A stretch of DNA of 64,000 bases from Halocafeteria seosinensis (taxonomy: Eukaryota; Sar; Bigyra; Bicosoecida): contig LVLI01000313.1 in NCBI GenBank assembly GCA_001687465.1, forward strand, positions 1 to 64,000, given 5' to 3'. Shown in pieces: positions 24,215-35,505 of the stretch. Each line of letters starts with the position of its first letter. The stretch's first letter is position 1. Below the pieces are notes generated by a model. The model was not told where the DNA came from. It made no database searches and worked only from the letters and a program-made list of their open reading frames with translations. Made by a program: the position numbers and the translations under genes.

Positions 24215-24285
24215 CCAAAACCATATCTACCGCCGTAGCCTGTAGCCTACACGACTTCCGGTAGGAACAATACATATATGTACTG
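24215..24285 (+). repeat. 3'-end fragment of the LINE-like family
   Basis: The words gtagcctgtagcctacacg and cttccggtaggaacaatac match the ends of the other copies (24480-24545, 36865-36935, 49085-49150, 49455-49505). This one is a short solo end. Confidence 0.55.
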
Positions 24286-24336
24286 ATAATATCGCACTCT
24301 GTGTTGGTATGATACTTGGTGTAGCGGCTCAGATCC

Positions 24337-24442
24337 AACTGCCGGTGGGCCATCAGTCACATTTTCGTCGTCGTCTTCTTTCAAGCGGCAGCCTTCAGGT
24401 CAACTTCCTGGCCGGTGGGCTATCTGTCACATGTGTGTATGT
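24337..24442 (+). repeat. Dispersed repeat with gccggtgggc(c/t)atc core
   Basis: Two related units lie here: 24337-24375, which recurs almost exactly at 40958-40994, and 24410-24442, which matches the inserted element at 11702-11735 in reverse. A further short match is at 49634-49651. No coding potential; likely a non-autonomous element family. Confidence 0.6.
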
Positions 24443-24479
24443 GTGTTCAGGTAGCTCGGCAGTTTTTTTTTTTGTGTGT

Positions 24480-25600
24480 ATTGGTATGGCTCCTACCGGA
24501 AGACGTGTCTGCTACAGGCTACGCTACGCCGTGTGAGGGGTGAACCCTACCGGGAACAACTCCAACATCTTCACGTTGTGGCGCATCAACGTGACTGACA
24601 GTTTGGCCGTCATCAGCTTGCGGAAGTTCCGCATCCCCCTTGTTCCGCACCGGGAGCCCGATGCTTTCCTGGCAATTCTCTTGAGGAACTTGGTTGTGTC
24701 TTTCCCGAAGTCGCCCGACGCCTCTATGGCGAACGAGATAATTTCCGTGTGTGGTGGTCCCTCAGGTGCCCGTATTTTGTCCGCTTCGTCTCCTCCGCTT
24801 CTGCCGCGATGGTGAGGGGTCTTCCTGGCTAGTCTGTCTCCCGTGAGCGGGTTCGCCCCGGCGATACGCGATGCTTCTGCTTCGTGGTCTGGGATGATTA
24901 TCCCCAGTCCTCCTGCCTTCGGGGACCGTTTGGCTCGTGTGACGGTGTAGGTGGGGAGCTCGTCTTGCCATTTCAGCGTTTTGCGCACCATGTCGGCCAT
25001 ATCCTGATTGAACTCTTCCAGTGGCCTATTGTTAACCTCCGGACTGAGGGTGCGAAGGCAGTAGTTGGGTTGTCTTGCGATTGAGTTGGTCAATAGTCTG
25101 AGTTGGTCAATAGTCTCATCGTGGCCTGCAGTTCTAGTCCTGCTCTCCATGCTTCTTTCAATGCGCCAACTTGAGAGGTTATCAAGTGTGGTTCTTTTCC
25201 GTACATAGCAAGGGCATTGAGAACTAACATTGATACCGGTAAGTTGAAAGTATCGATTCTGGTAATAAGCCTTTACATACGTCGCTCGACTCCCTGTTCG
25301 TTCAGACTTTAGACCATTGTTCCATTGGAATGTGAAGCAACTATTCGTATTCGTTATAGCCGAGTATCAGACAGGTCTGAAATTGTGCATACCGTACGGG
25401 ACTTCCAGGATTACAATACCTGTGCCGTCCAATGGTCGTACTGTGTTTTGCGGTGGGATGATAGGGCTCCATCCGTCTCCGTGTATGTCTAGGTCGTCTG
25501 CGACAAGGACCTGCGTCTTCTCCCTGTCCGATTAGCTGCGGTGCTTCCTGAAGCAGGTTGAATGCTGCCCGTGCTTCCGCCGGCACTCCTTGAATGACTA
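24480..25600 (-). mobile_element. LINE-like retroelement fragment, copy 1
   Basis: Minus-strand open frames read from about 25600 down to 24524. The upstream part (QVLVADDLDIHGDGW, then LDGTGIVILEVPYG) resembles the region after the catalytic ADD of non-LTR reverse transcriptases. The rest has KWQDELPTYTVTRAKRS and ends in a segment with ASGDFGKDTTKFLKRIARK and LMTAKLSVTLMRHNVKMLEL, typical of the C-terminus of such polyproteins. Compared with the copy at 36860-37990 it lacks about 700 internal bases, joined after ASRIAGA. Frameshifts show it is dead. Its 3' end carries the family sequence near 24480-24545. Confidence 0.65.
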
Positions 25601-26286
25601 TGTCATATCTAGATATGCCGCGATGTTGCCATTTGACGTGGTAAGTTATCCCGAAAACCCATTTGCATTTGGCGGAATAGATCGGCGCAACGTTTTGTCA
25701 ATATCTTTCCGGAGTTGTTTTGACATTGCTATTCTTGAGTCGTAATATTTGAGAACGTTTTCATCCAAAACGATACACAGTAGATGCATAAACGCAGCAG
25801 TGTATCGCTATGCTTGAAGTACGGAAAGGCATCTTCTTTTCCAGGTATTCGTCTGTCTCATTGCACTAAATCCTTATGACTGCTGACGTGGTTTTTGAGC
25901 TGTTTGAGGTGCCAGCAGCTGTCGATGGCAATCCTCGGCGAGAAAAATTACCAGGTAGGATGGAAAGTTGACTTTTGAAGAACCCAGGAGCATTTCATGC
26001 AGAGTGTAAACCACTTATATCGTAGAAAAGCTCTTCGCGTAGACAGACTCCTAATCCAGATTCGCTTCGCTACGCGTCGTGAGTCGCGACCCCCTGGGCC
26101 CGTAACGTGGCGATCACGTTAAGTGAAAGAAATGTTTGACGTGAGTCAGCTTGTTTTGAGCAAGGTAAGTTAGGAGCCTTCGTAGCAGCCTGCTAGCAGG
26201 CTATACGCGCATAGTTTGTTCCTTCCGCGGTAGTTTAAACTTCCGTTGAATAGACCCGTCTGGGAATCCTCGACGACCAATCAGAA
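25601..26286. other. Intergenic region
   Basis: No supported gene; probably old retroelement flank and the promoter of the KH-domain gene. Confidence 0.4.
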
Positions 26287-28559
26287 ATGGATCAAGTAAG
26301 TGGATCAGACACCTCTGCTCACCCGGGAGCATGGGCTCTCTTTGGCACCCCCTTGAATTAATTACAAAAGAGGTACCGGGATATTCATGTAATTTCCATT
26401 ATGCACTCGTTACAACGCTTGTATGCAGTCGGCTCTCGCTGCAGCAAAGGCTCGTGCAGCCGCTGTTGCGGCCAAGTACTCTGGTGGAGGAGGTGGCAGC
26501 AGTGGAGGAAGTGGAACTGGTGCCAATTCCTCAGCCTTAGGACGTCCAGGAAGCGGATTGGGCCAGAATTCCTCAGGTGGCTCAAACTCCAAGTCAGATG
26601 CAGCCCAGAGGGCTGCTAGCATTGCTGAGAGACTCGGATTCAATCTCCCACCTTCGGCCAAACGAGCGGCTCCTGGTGCGCTCCAAGATGCACCTTCCAA
26701 GCGAAAGCGAATTGAGGTCCCAAATAAACCGGGAATCAATTTTACAGGTAATTCCGCAAAGTTATTTTATTTCGATAAATTCTGAGCCTGAGCAATGGTG
26801 CTTATTTCTGTTGTTGATTTGCGGCAAAGCAGGACTGCTGATCGGATCCAGAGGGAGTACCCAAAAGTACCTCGAACAAGAGAGTGGCTGCAGAATCCTC
26901 CTTCGAGGCCAAGGAACCAATCGGGATCCAAATTTTGCGGGCGTAAGTGTTTAACGTCCTCACACAGTTATATAGACATGTGTCACGGTATGCTGCTCCG
27001 CCATGGATGCAGGAAGATGATGATGAACCCTTACACGTCACCGTCGAAGGCCATTCAGACGAAGCTATTGAAAAAGCAGAGAACTTGATCCAAGATATCA
27101 TTGATAACCCAGAAAAAGCAAGAGCTGTAAGTATTTACATAGCCTCTAACTCTTGAGGGTCTATCTTATATGGACACGGAATGGTTATATTCAGATGGGG
27201 CAAGAACGCGATCATTATGGACCCGGAGCTAGCACTTATACTGAGCAGCTCCAAGTACCGAATACGTGTGTCGGGACTATCATCGGACGAGGGGGAGAAA
27301 CTATTCGCGGTATGCAACAGCGCTCAGGAGCAAATATACAGCTACAGAGGGACGCTGAGACACCAGTGGGTGCAACGGAAAGGACGGTGACCATTAGTGG
27401 TCAACAAGAGCAGGTTGAAAAAGCCAAAGAATTGCTGGAAGAAATTGTGAAGGAACAGGAGGAGCACACAATCCGTCGGCGGGAGGAATCGGAGCAACCG
27501 AGTTACTATCAACCTGTTGCGAACTTGCAGATTACGGTCCCCAATGATCGAGTTGGGTTAATTATAGGCACAAGAGGTCGTACGATTGCTGGTATACAAG
27601 ATCGTACGGGCGCGCGGATTCAAATCCCTAAGGGTCCTGATACGGAAGATCCTTCTCATAGGACGATAACCATAACAGCCGAGAGTCATGAAGCAGCCAA
27701 TGCCGCTCAGACCGAGATTGAAATCGTCACACAAGGAGGCGACAACCCTGGGATGTCGATTCCCACTGTTTATGTAGATGTTCCCAATGATAAAGTTGGT
27801 TCCGTAATTGGCAAAGGTGGTGCCACTATCCGTGATATTCAGGAGCGGACGGGAACAAAAATCCAAATACCACCCGAGCCGGATTTTACCGGAATCAGAA
27901 AGGTCGCCATTCGAGGAACTCAGGTGGGCTGTGAACAGGCTCAGCAAGAAGTTCTGTACATCGTTCAGACTGCTGCTGGTGCAGGACACCATGCCCAACC
28001 ATACGGCTACGGAATTCCTGCTGGCCAACCAGCGTACGGTTATGCCCCTGCTCCGGCTATGGACTATACCCAACAAGGTGCTCAGTATTACCAGCAATAT
28101 CCGCAGTTTTATCAACAGCCACAGGATCCAGCTTACCAAGCTGCATATCAACCGCAGGCGGCAGCGGTAGATCCTCAGCAGCAACAGCAACAACCTATGG
28201 CACAAGCACAGCCCGTAGCACAGGACCAGACGGCTGCCCCAGCCGCTTCGACGCAGGATCCTGTGGAACTATGGAGACAATATGAAGCGTACTATGCCCA
28301 GTTTGGCTGGAAATGGGACTATGAAAACAATCAATGGGCGCCCATTGAAGGATTCAATCCCGCTTCTGCCCCAGCTGTTCAAGGCACCGCCGATACCTCA
28401 ACTTCTACGACTGCAGATGGCCAGCCGCAGCAAACTGGAGTAGTGAATGGCGCTCCGGCTGTTGCTAGTGGCGGAGATGGCGTTCCACAAGGCAGCACGG
28501 AAGCCCCAGCTGAAAATGCAGCAGCTGGTGCCAAACAAGAAGGTACAGAAGAGGCATAA
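26287..28559 (+). CDS. Four-KH-domain RNA-binding protein (FUBP/SF1-like)
   Basis: Five exons, 26287-26295, 26429-26747, 26833-26942, 27013-27126 and 27195-28559, give 638 residues; exon 1 encodes only MDQ. KH domains bind single-stranded RNA or DNA through a GxxG loop. Four are visible: GSRG (residues 114-117, with the LLIGSRGSTQKYLEQESG pattern of SF1/branchpoint-binding KH domains), GRGG (215-218), GTRG (309-312) and GKGG (390-393). The N-terminus is Ala/Gly/Ser-rich with a basic stretch (PSKRKRIEVPNKPG) that could be a nuclear signal. The C-terminal 190 residues are Gln/Ala/Pro/Tyr-rich and include ELWRQYEAYYAQFGW, which resembles the YY repeats of FUBP/KSRP proteins. The likely role is pre-mRNA splicing or mRNA regulation in the nucleus; the exact orthologue is unclear. 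Introns are 133, 85, 70 and 68 nt. Confidence 0.8.
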
Positions 28560-29387
28560 TTGATTATCTGTTGTTTTCATAATTCCCCTTTTCACAATTG
28601 CTGTTGGTTGCTTGATTGAATGTTTCATTCGATGCTAAAACAACGTCCCCGTCTTTCTTTTGCTGATTTACTTTGACAGCAGGCAGTGTTTAATCTTAAT
28701 CTTAGTGTTGGTCCGTTGTTATCCTTCGGATCATTATTGCAGATACACTACGCTTGCGCGTAAGTAGTTTCCTGGTCCTAATAATTGTTTTGCATTCGAC
28801 TACCGCGTTTTGGCTATTGAACAGTTTGTTGTTTAACCACCTTTGTTTCTGTGTAGCGTGTCTTGACTTGTCTTCCAATGGTGGTTGTCAGTGATCATTA
28901 CAAGCAGGCAGATTCTCTCTCCCAGTGGAAGGAAGTTCCAGATCCTTTCGTTTACGTCCATTGTCATTGTCGAAAAGGGAGTATACTTTATGTCAACGCA
29001 TCTTCCTCCTTGGCATATTTTCTTTTGCTTCGTCCACACAGGCTTGAGTTTCTTCCTTCCCGAATGGCGTCACGTTGGGACCCTCAACGTTTCCCTTTCG
29101 CCATCCTCGATCCGATGGCTCTAGGGCATTGCGATGGTGGCGAAAAATAAAAATGTACACATGCTTATTTTTCATCCTCAGTTCGTGTGAGAGGCAAATA
29201 TCCAATGAACCCACGTACAACTTGTATTGTTATTGAAGTTGGGTCCCTCGTCGCCGTTGAAGTGGGACAGTCCCATGTTCCCTATCGAATTGATACACCT
29301 TTATCCCCCACAGCCTCACGTGCATAGGCGACTTTAGTATAGTAGACAGGCGGTGGGGGTCTTTTGGAGCGTGTAAAATGACCCAAA
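28560..29387. other. Intergenic region
   Basis: T-rich 3' flank of the KH gene and the 5' flank of the next gene. No supported gene. A tiny upstream frame overlaps the next start (see 29378-29398). Confidence 0.45.
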
Positions 29388-29398
29388 ATGTCGAATAA
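29378..29398 (+). promoter_or_regulatory. Upstream mini-ORF overlapping the next start codon
   Basis: ATG at 29378 opens a six-codon frame (MTQNVE) that ends at a TAA at 29396-29398, eight bases beyond the main ATG at 29388. If the transcript begins upstream, it could damp translation of the peptidase-like protein; that is inference. Confidence 0.35.
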
Positions 29399-31533
29399 AG
29401 CGTCTTCCCCGTCATCGTCGGCGTCTCCCAGCTTTGGACAGCAGATAAAAGGCTGGCTGAGTGCATTGGGAGGCTCTCGAGGGCCCTATGACGCTCGTAC
29501 AGGTTCCGTACGTCTGCAGGACTTGGGTCCTGGGGATATATTACTGATTCAGAGCCGCCTGAAAAGCGGCAACTTGGTCCAAGGGGTCTCACTTCCTCCT
29601 CAAGTAGTACGGACGATACAATCAGCTCATACAAGGGGTACCGTGGGAATTCAGCAGCAAAAATTGAAGTAAGTCTCTATGCTTACTTGGTCTACGAAAT
29701 GCCGCGTCTTGCCGTGGGATCAAAAAAATTGTTATTTTTGGTGTCCCCTCAGTTCCTTCACCCACGCGGCTTTGGTGCTGAAACGGAAAGGACGAAGTTA
29801 TGTGGCATTACCCACACGAGAAGGGATTGAGCTCTTCCCAGCCTACAGGTGGCTGAAGAAATTACTCTCCAATGGGGTCAAAGTACGCACGCATGTAGAT
29901 CGAGCGAGTGGGGACGATATTTCATGGCTGTTTTGACATGCAGGTGGTGGTGCGGCAACTGAAAGTATCATTCACTTCCGAAATGAGATCTGTACTGGAA
30001 GATCTCCTTAAAATGGCAGCAAGAGGATGCTCTTGGACCCAGCAAATACCTGGCTCTGTATCGGCTCGGTCGGAAGGAGACCATGCCACAGGGGACAGTG
30101 ACAATGTTTCCCCTGCGGAGAGTAGCGCTAACATACCCATGACGAGTACCCCTAGATCTTCCAGTACTGCAAGACATCAAAGAAATAGCTCGATAGCCCG
30201 TGGATCAGCGTCGGCCGCCTCCATGGACGATAAATCAAGTACGGCACGAAGTTCTCGGAGCGATGGTAGTAGCACACTGGTGTCTGAGCGAAGCGACCTT
30301 TCTCCGTTTGGGAAGAAGTTCTTAGGCATGCTACTACCACGAATATGGGCGTCTGTTTCCAAGGTTCCAGCCCAGGTGCAGCTTGAGTTAAAGAGGGCTT
30401 TCCGAAATTTTGATACCGATAATGACGGATGTGTTTCGCAAGAAGAGTTTGGAAGTGTTCTACAGGAGCTCCACGGATCATTCCCCCTTCAATACGAAGT
30501 ATCGCAGTTGCTAAAGCTGCTCCCTGATCCTGAGTACGTTGGATAGAGCCACGTCGCCGTTGATGATATACTATTAATCATATAGTTCTGAATCAAATGT
30601 GTCTCGCAGAGCTACCTCTATATCAGAACGAGATATTCTATATGCGTTAGTGAGGAATCCTCTTAAACAAATACCGTTGGAGCACGATCTGGATGCTATT
30701 GTTTGCGGGGAATTTGTAGCCACCGTATACGAGTTGATGGGGCTGTTACCCGAACGGTCTATAGAAACACTAAAGAAGTCTTCCACTACACTCGACACAT
30801 CCCACCTGGAGAGAAGAGTTCCTGAGGAAGATGGTAAGCAAGAAAAAATGCTCGAGCAAGAACAATCCGCCAAGGAGTCTCCCGCCGAAGTTAAGCACGC
30901 CGACGAAGAAGATAACAAAAGTGACCGAGGAAAACAGGTAAAGTAGCGCCGGACCCGGACGTGTCTTCAGACCATGATGCTGCTACCACTGACGAGGAAA
31001 ACGTTACTACAAGACGTGGTAGCAATAGCTCGGAAAACTCTGGAGAAGAATTATTCTCAAGTTCAAGTTCACCGAGAAGGAAAAAGAGGTCTCAAAAGAA
31101 ACTACAGGAAGCCATCAGTGAAGCCAAGGAGAATGAGCGGGAGCGACAAAGGCGAATCCAAGAGAAAAGGGCTCTCGACAAAGAGAAGACAAGGTCTTCA
31201 ATGGAAGAAAAAAACCATCAGCGTATGATGGCAGATGCACGAAACTCAAGGTACAACGGAATTGCATCACCGAGGAAAAAGCAGATTAACAAGAGTTATG
31301 CTTACAGCATTGTGGTATTGGATGACTCTGCAACGGAGACGGACTTTTCCCACTTTGTTCCAATGTCATTTTGCAGTAAACACAAGCCACCTCTGCGGCT
31401 GAGGCACGGGAAATTAACGAACGAGGCTCCCGTAGAACTGCCAGATGAGGAGGATGAAGAATCCGAAGAAGGAACTCCTCCTAAAGATCCAAAGCGTGAG
31501 ACTAAGAACACGAAGAAAATTGTGCCGACGTAG
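29388..31533 (+). CDS. Permuted papain-like (NlpC/P60, YiiX-type) protein with embedded EF-hand
   Basis: Five exons, 29388-29668, 29753-29882, 29944-30533, 30610-30937 and 30997-31533, give 621 residues. The first part has GPGDILLIQSRLKSG and FTHAALVLKRKGRSY (H98), the opening of the permuted NlpC/P60 fold. The matching second part, DAIVCGEFVATVYELMGLL (C366), supplies the nucleophile Cys in the order His-then-Cys expected of permuted members. Between them sit a Ser/Thr-rich stretch and one EF-hand with loop DTDNDGCVSQEE (residues about 290-303), which should bind calcium. After the domain come acidic stretches and a highly charged coiled coil (KKLQEAISEAKENERERQRR). The last intron (59 nt, GTAAAG...CGAG) is the weakest call; without it the frame stops at 30944. 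Members act as thiol hydrolases or acyltransferases; the substrate is unknown. Confidence 0.7.
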
Positions 31534-31705
31534 CACCTATTGTCAACCAATGCCATAGCGTGCGCAGTGAAGGTCATTTTACTTAGTTGTGGTCGGTATA
31601 GAGAACACTTGCGATGGGGAATCCTGTTGCTATTCTTGAAAGGGAAGAAAGCCACTATCTACTCCGGAACGATTCCAATCTATCTGTAGGCGGAAAAGCA
31701 TACAC

Positions 31706-32584
31706 TTATTCGTATACCCAAGGTTCGTTGCTGGATTGCCACTCGTGGACACTGCCTTCGGGGAACCAATGGTTGATTTCCTTCTGAGCGGATTCGACAG
31801 AGTCGGAACCGTGGCAGACATTACGGCCAACATCAATGCAGAGATCCCCACGGATGGTACCGGGAGAACTGTCTGCGGGGTTGGTGGCTCCGAGAAGAGT
31901 ACGTCCTCCTTTGACAACACCTTTTCCTTCCCAGACCTGTCAAGAACACAAATGACAGAGATCCATATTCAATTAGTACAACAGGATATAGAAGGAAGAC
32001 GTACCATGGCGACAACGGGACCAGAGAGCATGTACTCTACAAGACCATTGAAGAAAGGCTTGTGGCTCAAGTCAGTGTAGTGCTCCTCGACATGGGGTCT
32101 GCATATATCCAGTACAACAACCACAAAAGACATGAATGCGTTTGTGCGCATAAAAAATTAACAATATACCACGCAATATGTGCTTACCTGGAAGGTCTAT
32201 CCATCTTCATGGCAACCAATTTGTAGCCCTTGCGCTCGAAACGAGTGATGATTTCGCCAACCTGCCAACACGAGTAATGAAAAAGCATGTAATGACAAAG
32301 AACATTGGCATAGGGACTGTTTGGGCTGTATATAATGCACAATATCTTGATCAAGATGCGCAGAAGTGGCGGTGTCAGACCGTCTTTTCCCCCATTATTC
32401 GTCCCTTTCTACTCCCTCTCCCGCTCTGATGATTTGACCAGAGGATGTCGAATTGTCTTGGCAACACGTCTGGGCCAGCGGAATGGCTGTTTGAAGCCCG
32501 GAAAGGGTTGAAAATGGGACTTACCAGATTGCGTTGGACGCCATCTGGCTTGACCATAATGAAAGTTCTCTCGGTATTGGACAT
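31706..32584 (-). CDS. NDK: Nucleoside diphosphate kinase
   Basis: Four minus-strand exons, 32584-32525, 32261-32188, 32098-32005 and 31936-31706, give 152 residues, the usual size of eukaryotic NDPK. It starts [20 protein letters not shown] and keeps [31 protein letters not shown] and [16 protein letters not shown]. The catalytic His is H118 in [10 protein letters not shown], the same number as in human NM23. It transfers the terminal phosphate of ATP to nucleoside diphosphates and so balances NTP pools; no targeting peptide is seen, so it is probably cytosolic. The first intron is the longest in the window (263 nt). One difference from most family members is [17 protein letters not shown] where a longer KxLKxxxxxAEEHY stretch is normal. 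It runs convergently with the peptidase-like gene. Confidence 0.93.
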
Positions 32585-33977
32585 TTTCAGAGCTTTTTAT
32601 GGTTCCGAAACAGGTCTAGTACGAAAATACAATGTTTCTTCTATCGTATACGACGGGCCGTATATGAATAATCCTTGGGTATTCCCGATGAAACCAACAG
32701 GTTGAAGAGGGTCCTACCAGGAATTCGTGGTGGTAAACACGAAGAAAAGATTTCCCGGTACAGAAGACCAAAAAACACGAGAAGGGGAGAACAAGGGGAA
32801 GAGGGATCGCGTCGTTTCTGAAAACAAACATTGCTCGGTCCACTTAACCCGAAACAACGAAACAACAAAAAGCATCGTATGGAGAGAAAGAAGGGCAGGG
32901 GGCGATTAAGTGAACGCCAGCACTTAGAAAAAAAAAAAAAAAAACCTGACAGAACCTTTCCCAGAACGGTTTGCCCAGGCTGATCACAATAGCCCGCAAG
33001 CCGATACACAATAGGTTCTGGGGTACGACGTGATATACGACAGGCTTGAAACAATGAAGTTACTCCATCACATGCCACATCTACCCACGGCATGTGCAAG
33101 GGGAGGAGGGCAGTGGGCAGTGGAGTTTTGGTGGCACTTCGGCGAAAAAAGCAAACCAGGAGCTAAGAAGTCGTCAGCTTACGGATGCCAAAGTTGATAA
33201 AGGATAGCAAGGAAGCAGGACATGGAAATGAATATAAGTTACATCTGCCTTCCGTACAGTACAAGTTGTACTATCTGTACCAGCGCCGATGGGGATAACG
33301 AAAAGGGTGGAGGAAGAAGACTCGTTGCTCGTTTAGGTGGAATTTGCGGGAAGGCGTAGCCCGGACGGATGATATGCTCTGTAGATTGGATATTCCATCT
33401 TTAGTAGTTCGACGAACACAGCCCCACAGGGTGAAGAGAGTCCAATGTTCATATTGTTTGGTCTCGGAGTGAGCATGATACTTTATACGAACCCACCGAA
33501 ACGGTGGATTTGAGGGAGCGCGAAGCGCTCACGAAAAGACACCGGAGGTGAACTGGACCAGATGTGTGTGGTGTAGTAAAACATTGTCAGCAAGTCTATA
33601 CATAGGGAAAATCGTTCAGGTACTTCCACAGATCCCGCTGCAACGTGTCCGTAGTCGCGTAGCGTCACTGATCACACACCACGTATTACTCCGGTAGAGT
33701 TCACCTCAAACCCACTTCCCAAACAAATTTTCTAGCAACTAACCCTTCATCGGGACCCCCTTCACGCGCCCCCGCGGGAAGGTACGTTTACACGTGAATA
33801 AAGCCTCGTCCATGAAAAGTCTCATAAAAGATTGTTGCCTTCGATGATGCACGCCTTGGATAACACTATTAAGGTCGTTATATCACGATTTGCACCTCAT
33901 ATTCGTCTTTAATGGTGTATTGAGCACCTGTTCGAGCTAGAATTGTCTTGATTGCCCTAGAGGAAAATACTGAGAAA
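32585..33977. other. Intergenic region with poly-A run
   Basis: Promoter side of both NDPK (minus) and EMC4 (plus). It contains 17 consecutive A at 32928-32944. Several unsupported frames; no gene called. Confidence 0.5.
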
Positions 33978-34858
33978 ATGGCTCAAAGTGCAGCAGCATC
34001 CTCCAAACAGCGCAATGAGATCGTTCAAGGCTTTATAGATCACTCCATATTCGACGAGAAAGGAAATTTACTCACCCATCAGCAGCAACAACAATCTGTG
34101 GCCGCGTCTGGGGCCTCAGGAGCGGCCAGTGGGACTGAATTAAAGCCCCCAGGCTACATACCAATGGATGCTTCAGCCTTGACAGTACGTGATTTTGTCG
34201 ATATTGTGCTTATTATGAGGCATTTGGGGGACATACACTAGCCTATGAATGGTGTGCCATCGCAGCAGCAACGGAGCGCAGGAGGAGGCGGTGCAACAGA
34301 GTACAAGACACAGAGCAGCAGTGAGACACGGAGACTTCAGGAGGAAAAAGGTGAGTTTACCTCTACATGAACATTTATGTTTGTATGGTCTGTGTGAATT
34401 GTTTGGATTCTGCGTGGTACACAGCGATGCAAATTGCCAAGAGTCCCGGGCAGTCGTTGTTTATGCTAATGTTCATGGCATTTATCACCGGGAGTTCGCT
34501 CTCGATCTATACGATATTTATGCTATCGCCGATTATATTTACACCAATCAATAACTTTATCAATTTCAGGACGGGTAAGTGCTTGCCTTGGTCTGCTGGA
34601 GCGACGTGTGATGTGCTCGAAACACCAACACTGGTTCTGGCACTTTATCTCGCAGCATTCCAACCTGTTGAACACTCTGGAATTGATCTCACGAAACACA
34701 AAGCCATTTATCTGTTACTCAGTTGTGTCAGCGCACTCGTCCCGATATATAAGATTCACATATACGGCTTGTTCCCAGCGACCTCTGCTGATTGGATCAG
34801 TATGATTCCAACCAAGCGCCAACTCGAAGCTACCGCACAGGCTGTAGGATTAGTCTGA
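33978..34858 (+). CDS. EMC4: ER membrane protein complex subunit 4
   Basis: Four exons, 33978-34184, 34242-34350, 34425-34574 and 34656-34858, give 222 residues. The C-terminal half matches EMC4/TMEM85: KAMQIAKSPGQSLFMLMFMA, then SLSIYTIFMLSPIIFTPINN (first membrane span region), a spacer, LLLSCVSALVPIYKIHIYG (second span) and GLFPATSADWISMI, corresponding to the MGLLPT..DW signature. The N-terminus is a soluble Ala/Ser/Gln-rich stretch. The EMC inserts tail-anchored and some multi-span proteins into the ER membrane. It is somewhat longer than typical EMC4 (about 180 residues), owing to the Gln/Gly-rich N-terminal 110 residues. Introns are 57, 74 and 81 nt and all phases agree. Confidence 0.8.
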
Positions 34859-35505
34859 GATATACCATACCATCTACAGGAAAACGGGAGATTGTCAATG
34901 ATTCAACGAAGGGTAAATTCTCACTATGCAACGCTACTGGCTGTTACAAAGCGCTAGCCATATACATGATGCGCGTAGAGTAGCTAGATTCCGCGGTCCA
35001 TGGACCAGTGGGAGGATATGTCGTGTACCACAAATACATACATACATACATTGATTCCAAAACAAGCTTTGTAGGCCGCCATTCTTATATGTTCCAGAAC
35101 GCCACATCGAGGAAACACTACCGCGAACACTTTGGTTTGTGAACTGCTCCAGAAGCGCGTGAACATGGTTGACACACTGATGCTACTGGGCATGGTATCA
35201 GCGTCGAGACGGATAAGCATGTCATTGGTTTCCGTGAATGAGTGAACACCTACATAAAGGTACTTTTTCTTTGACAGCGAAGATTAGCGACTTCATTTTC
35301 TAGACGAATGGAAGCCCTTCAATCCATACGATGCGGAATCAAACAACCCCACACACACAACCCCATGCAGTTTCTTTTCCGAGAGCGCACCATTGTATTG
35401 TTCGTTTGCTTCACCAAGTTTTCTATTAGCACCTTAGTCTAAATGGTTATCGCGTGCTCCAAAACGGTAACCTGTTTGTGTAATAAGGCAACGATATCAT
35501 GGGCC
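34859..35505. other. Intergenic region with a short tandem repeat
   Basis: It contains a run of catа-type tetranucleotides at about 35034-35050. No supported gene. Confidence 0.45.

Noticed and set aside
30938-30996. Frameshift or early stop in the EF-hand/peptidase-like gene
   Set aside because: A 59-nt GT-AG intron joins the acidic and coiled-coil frames; kept as the weaker of that gene's introns.
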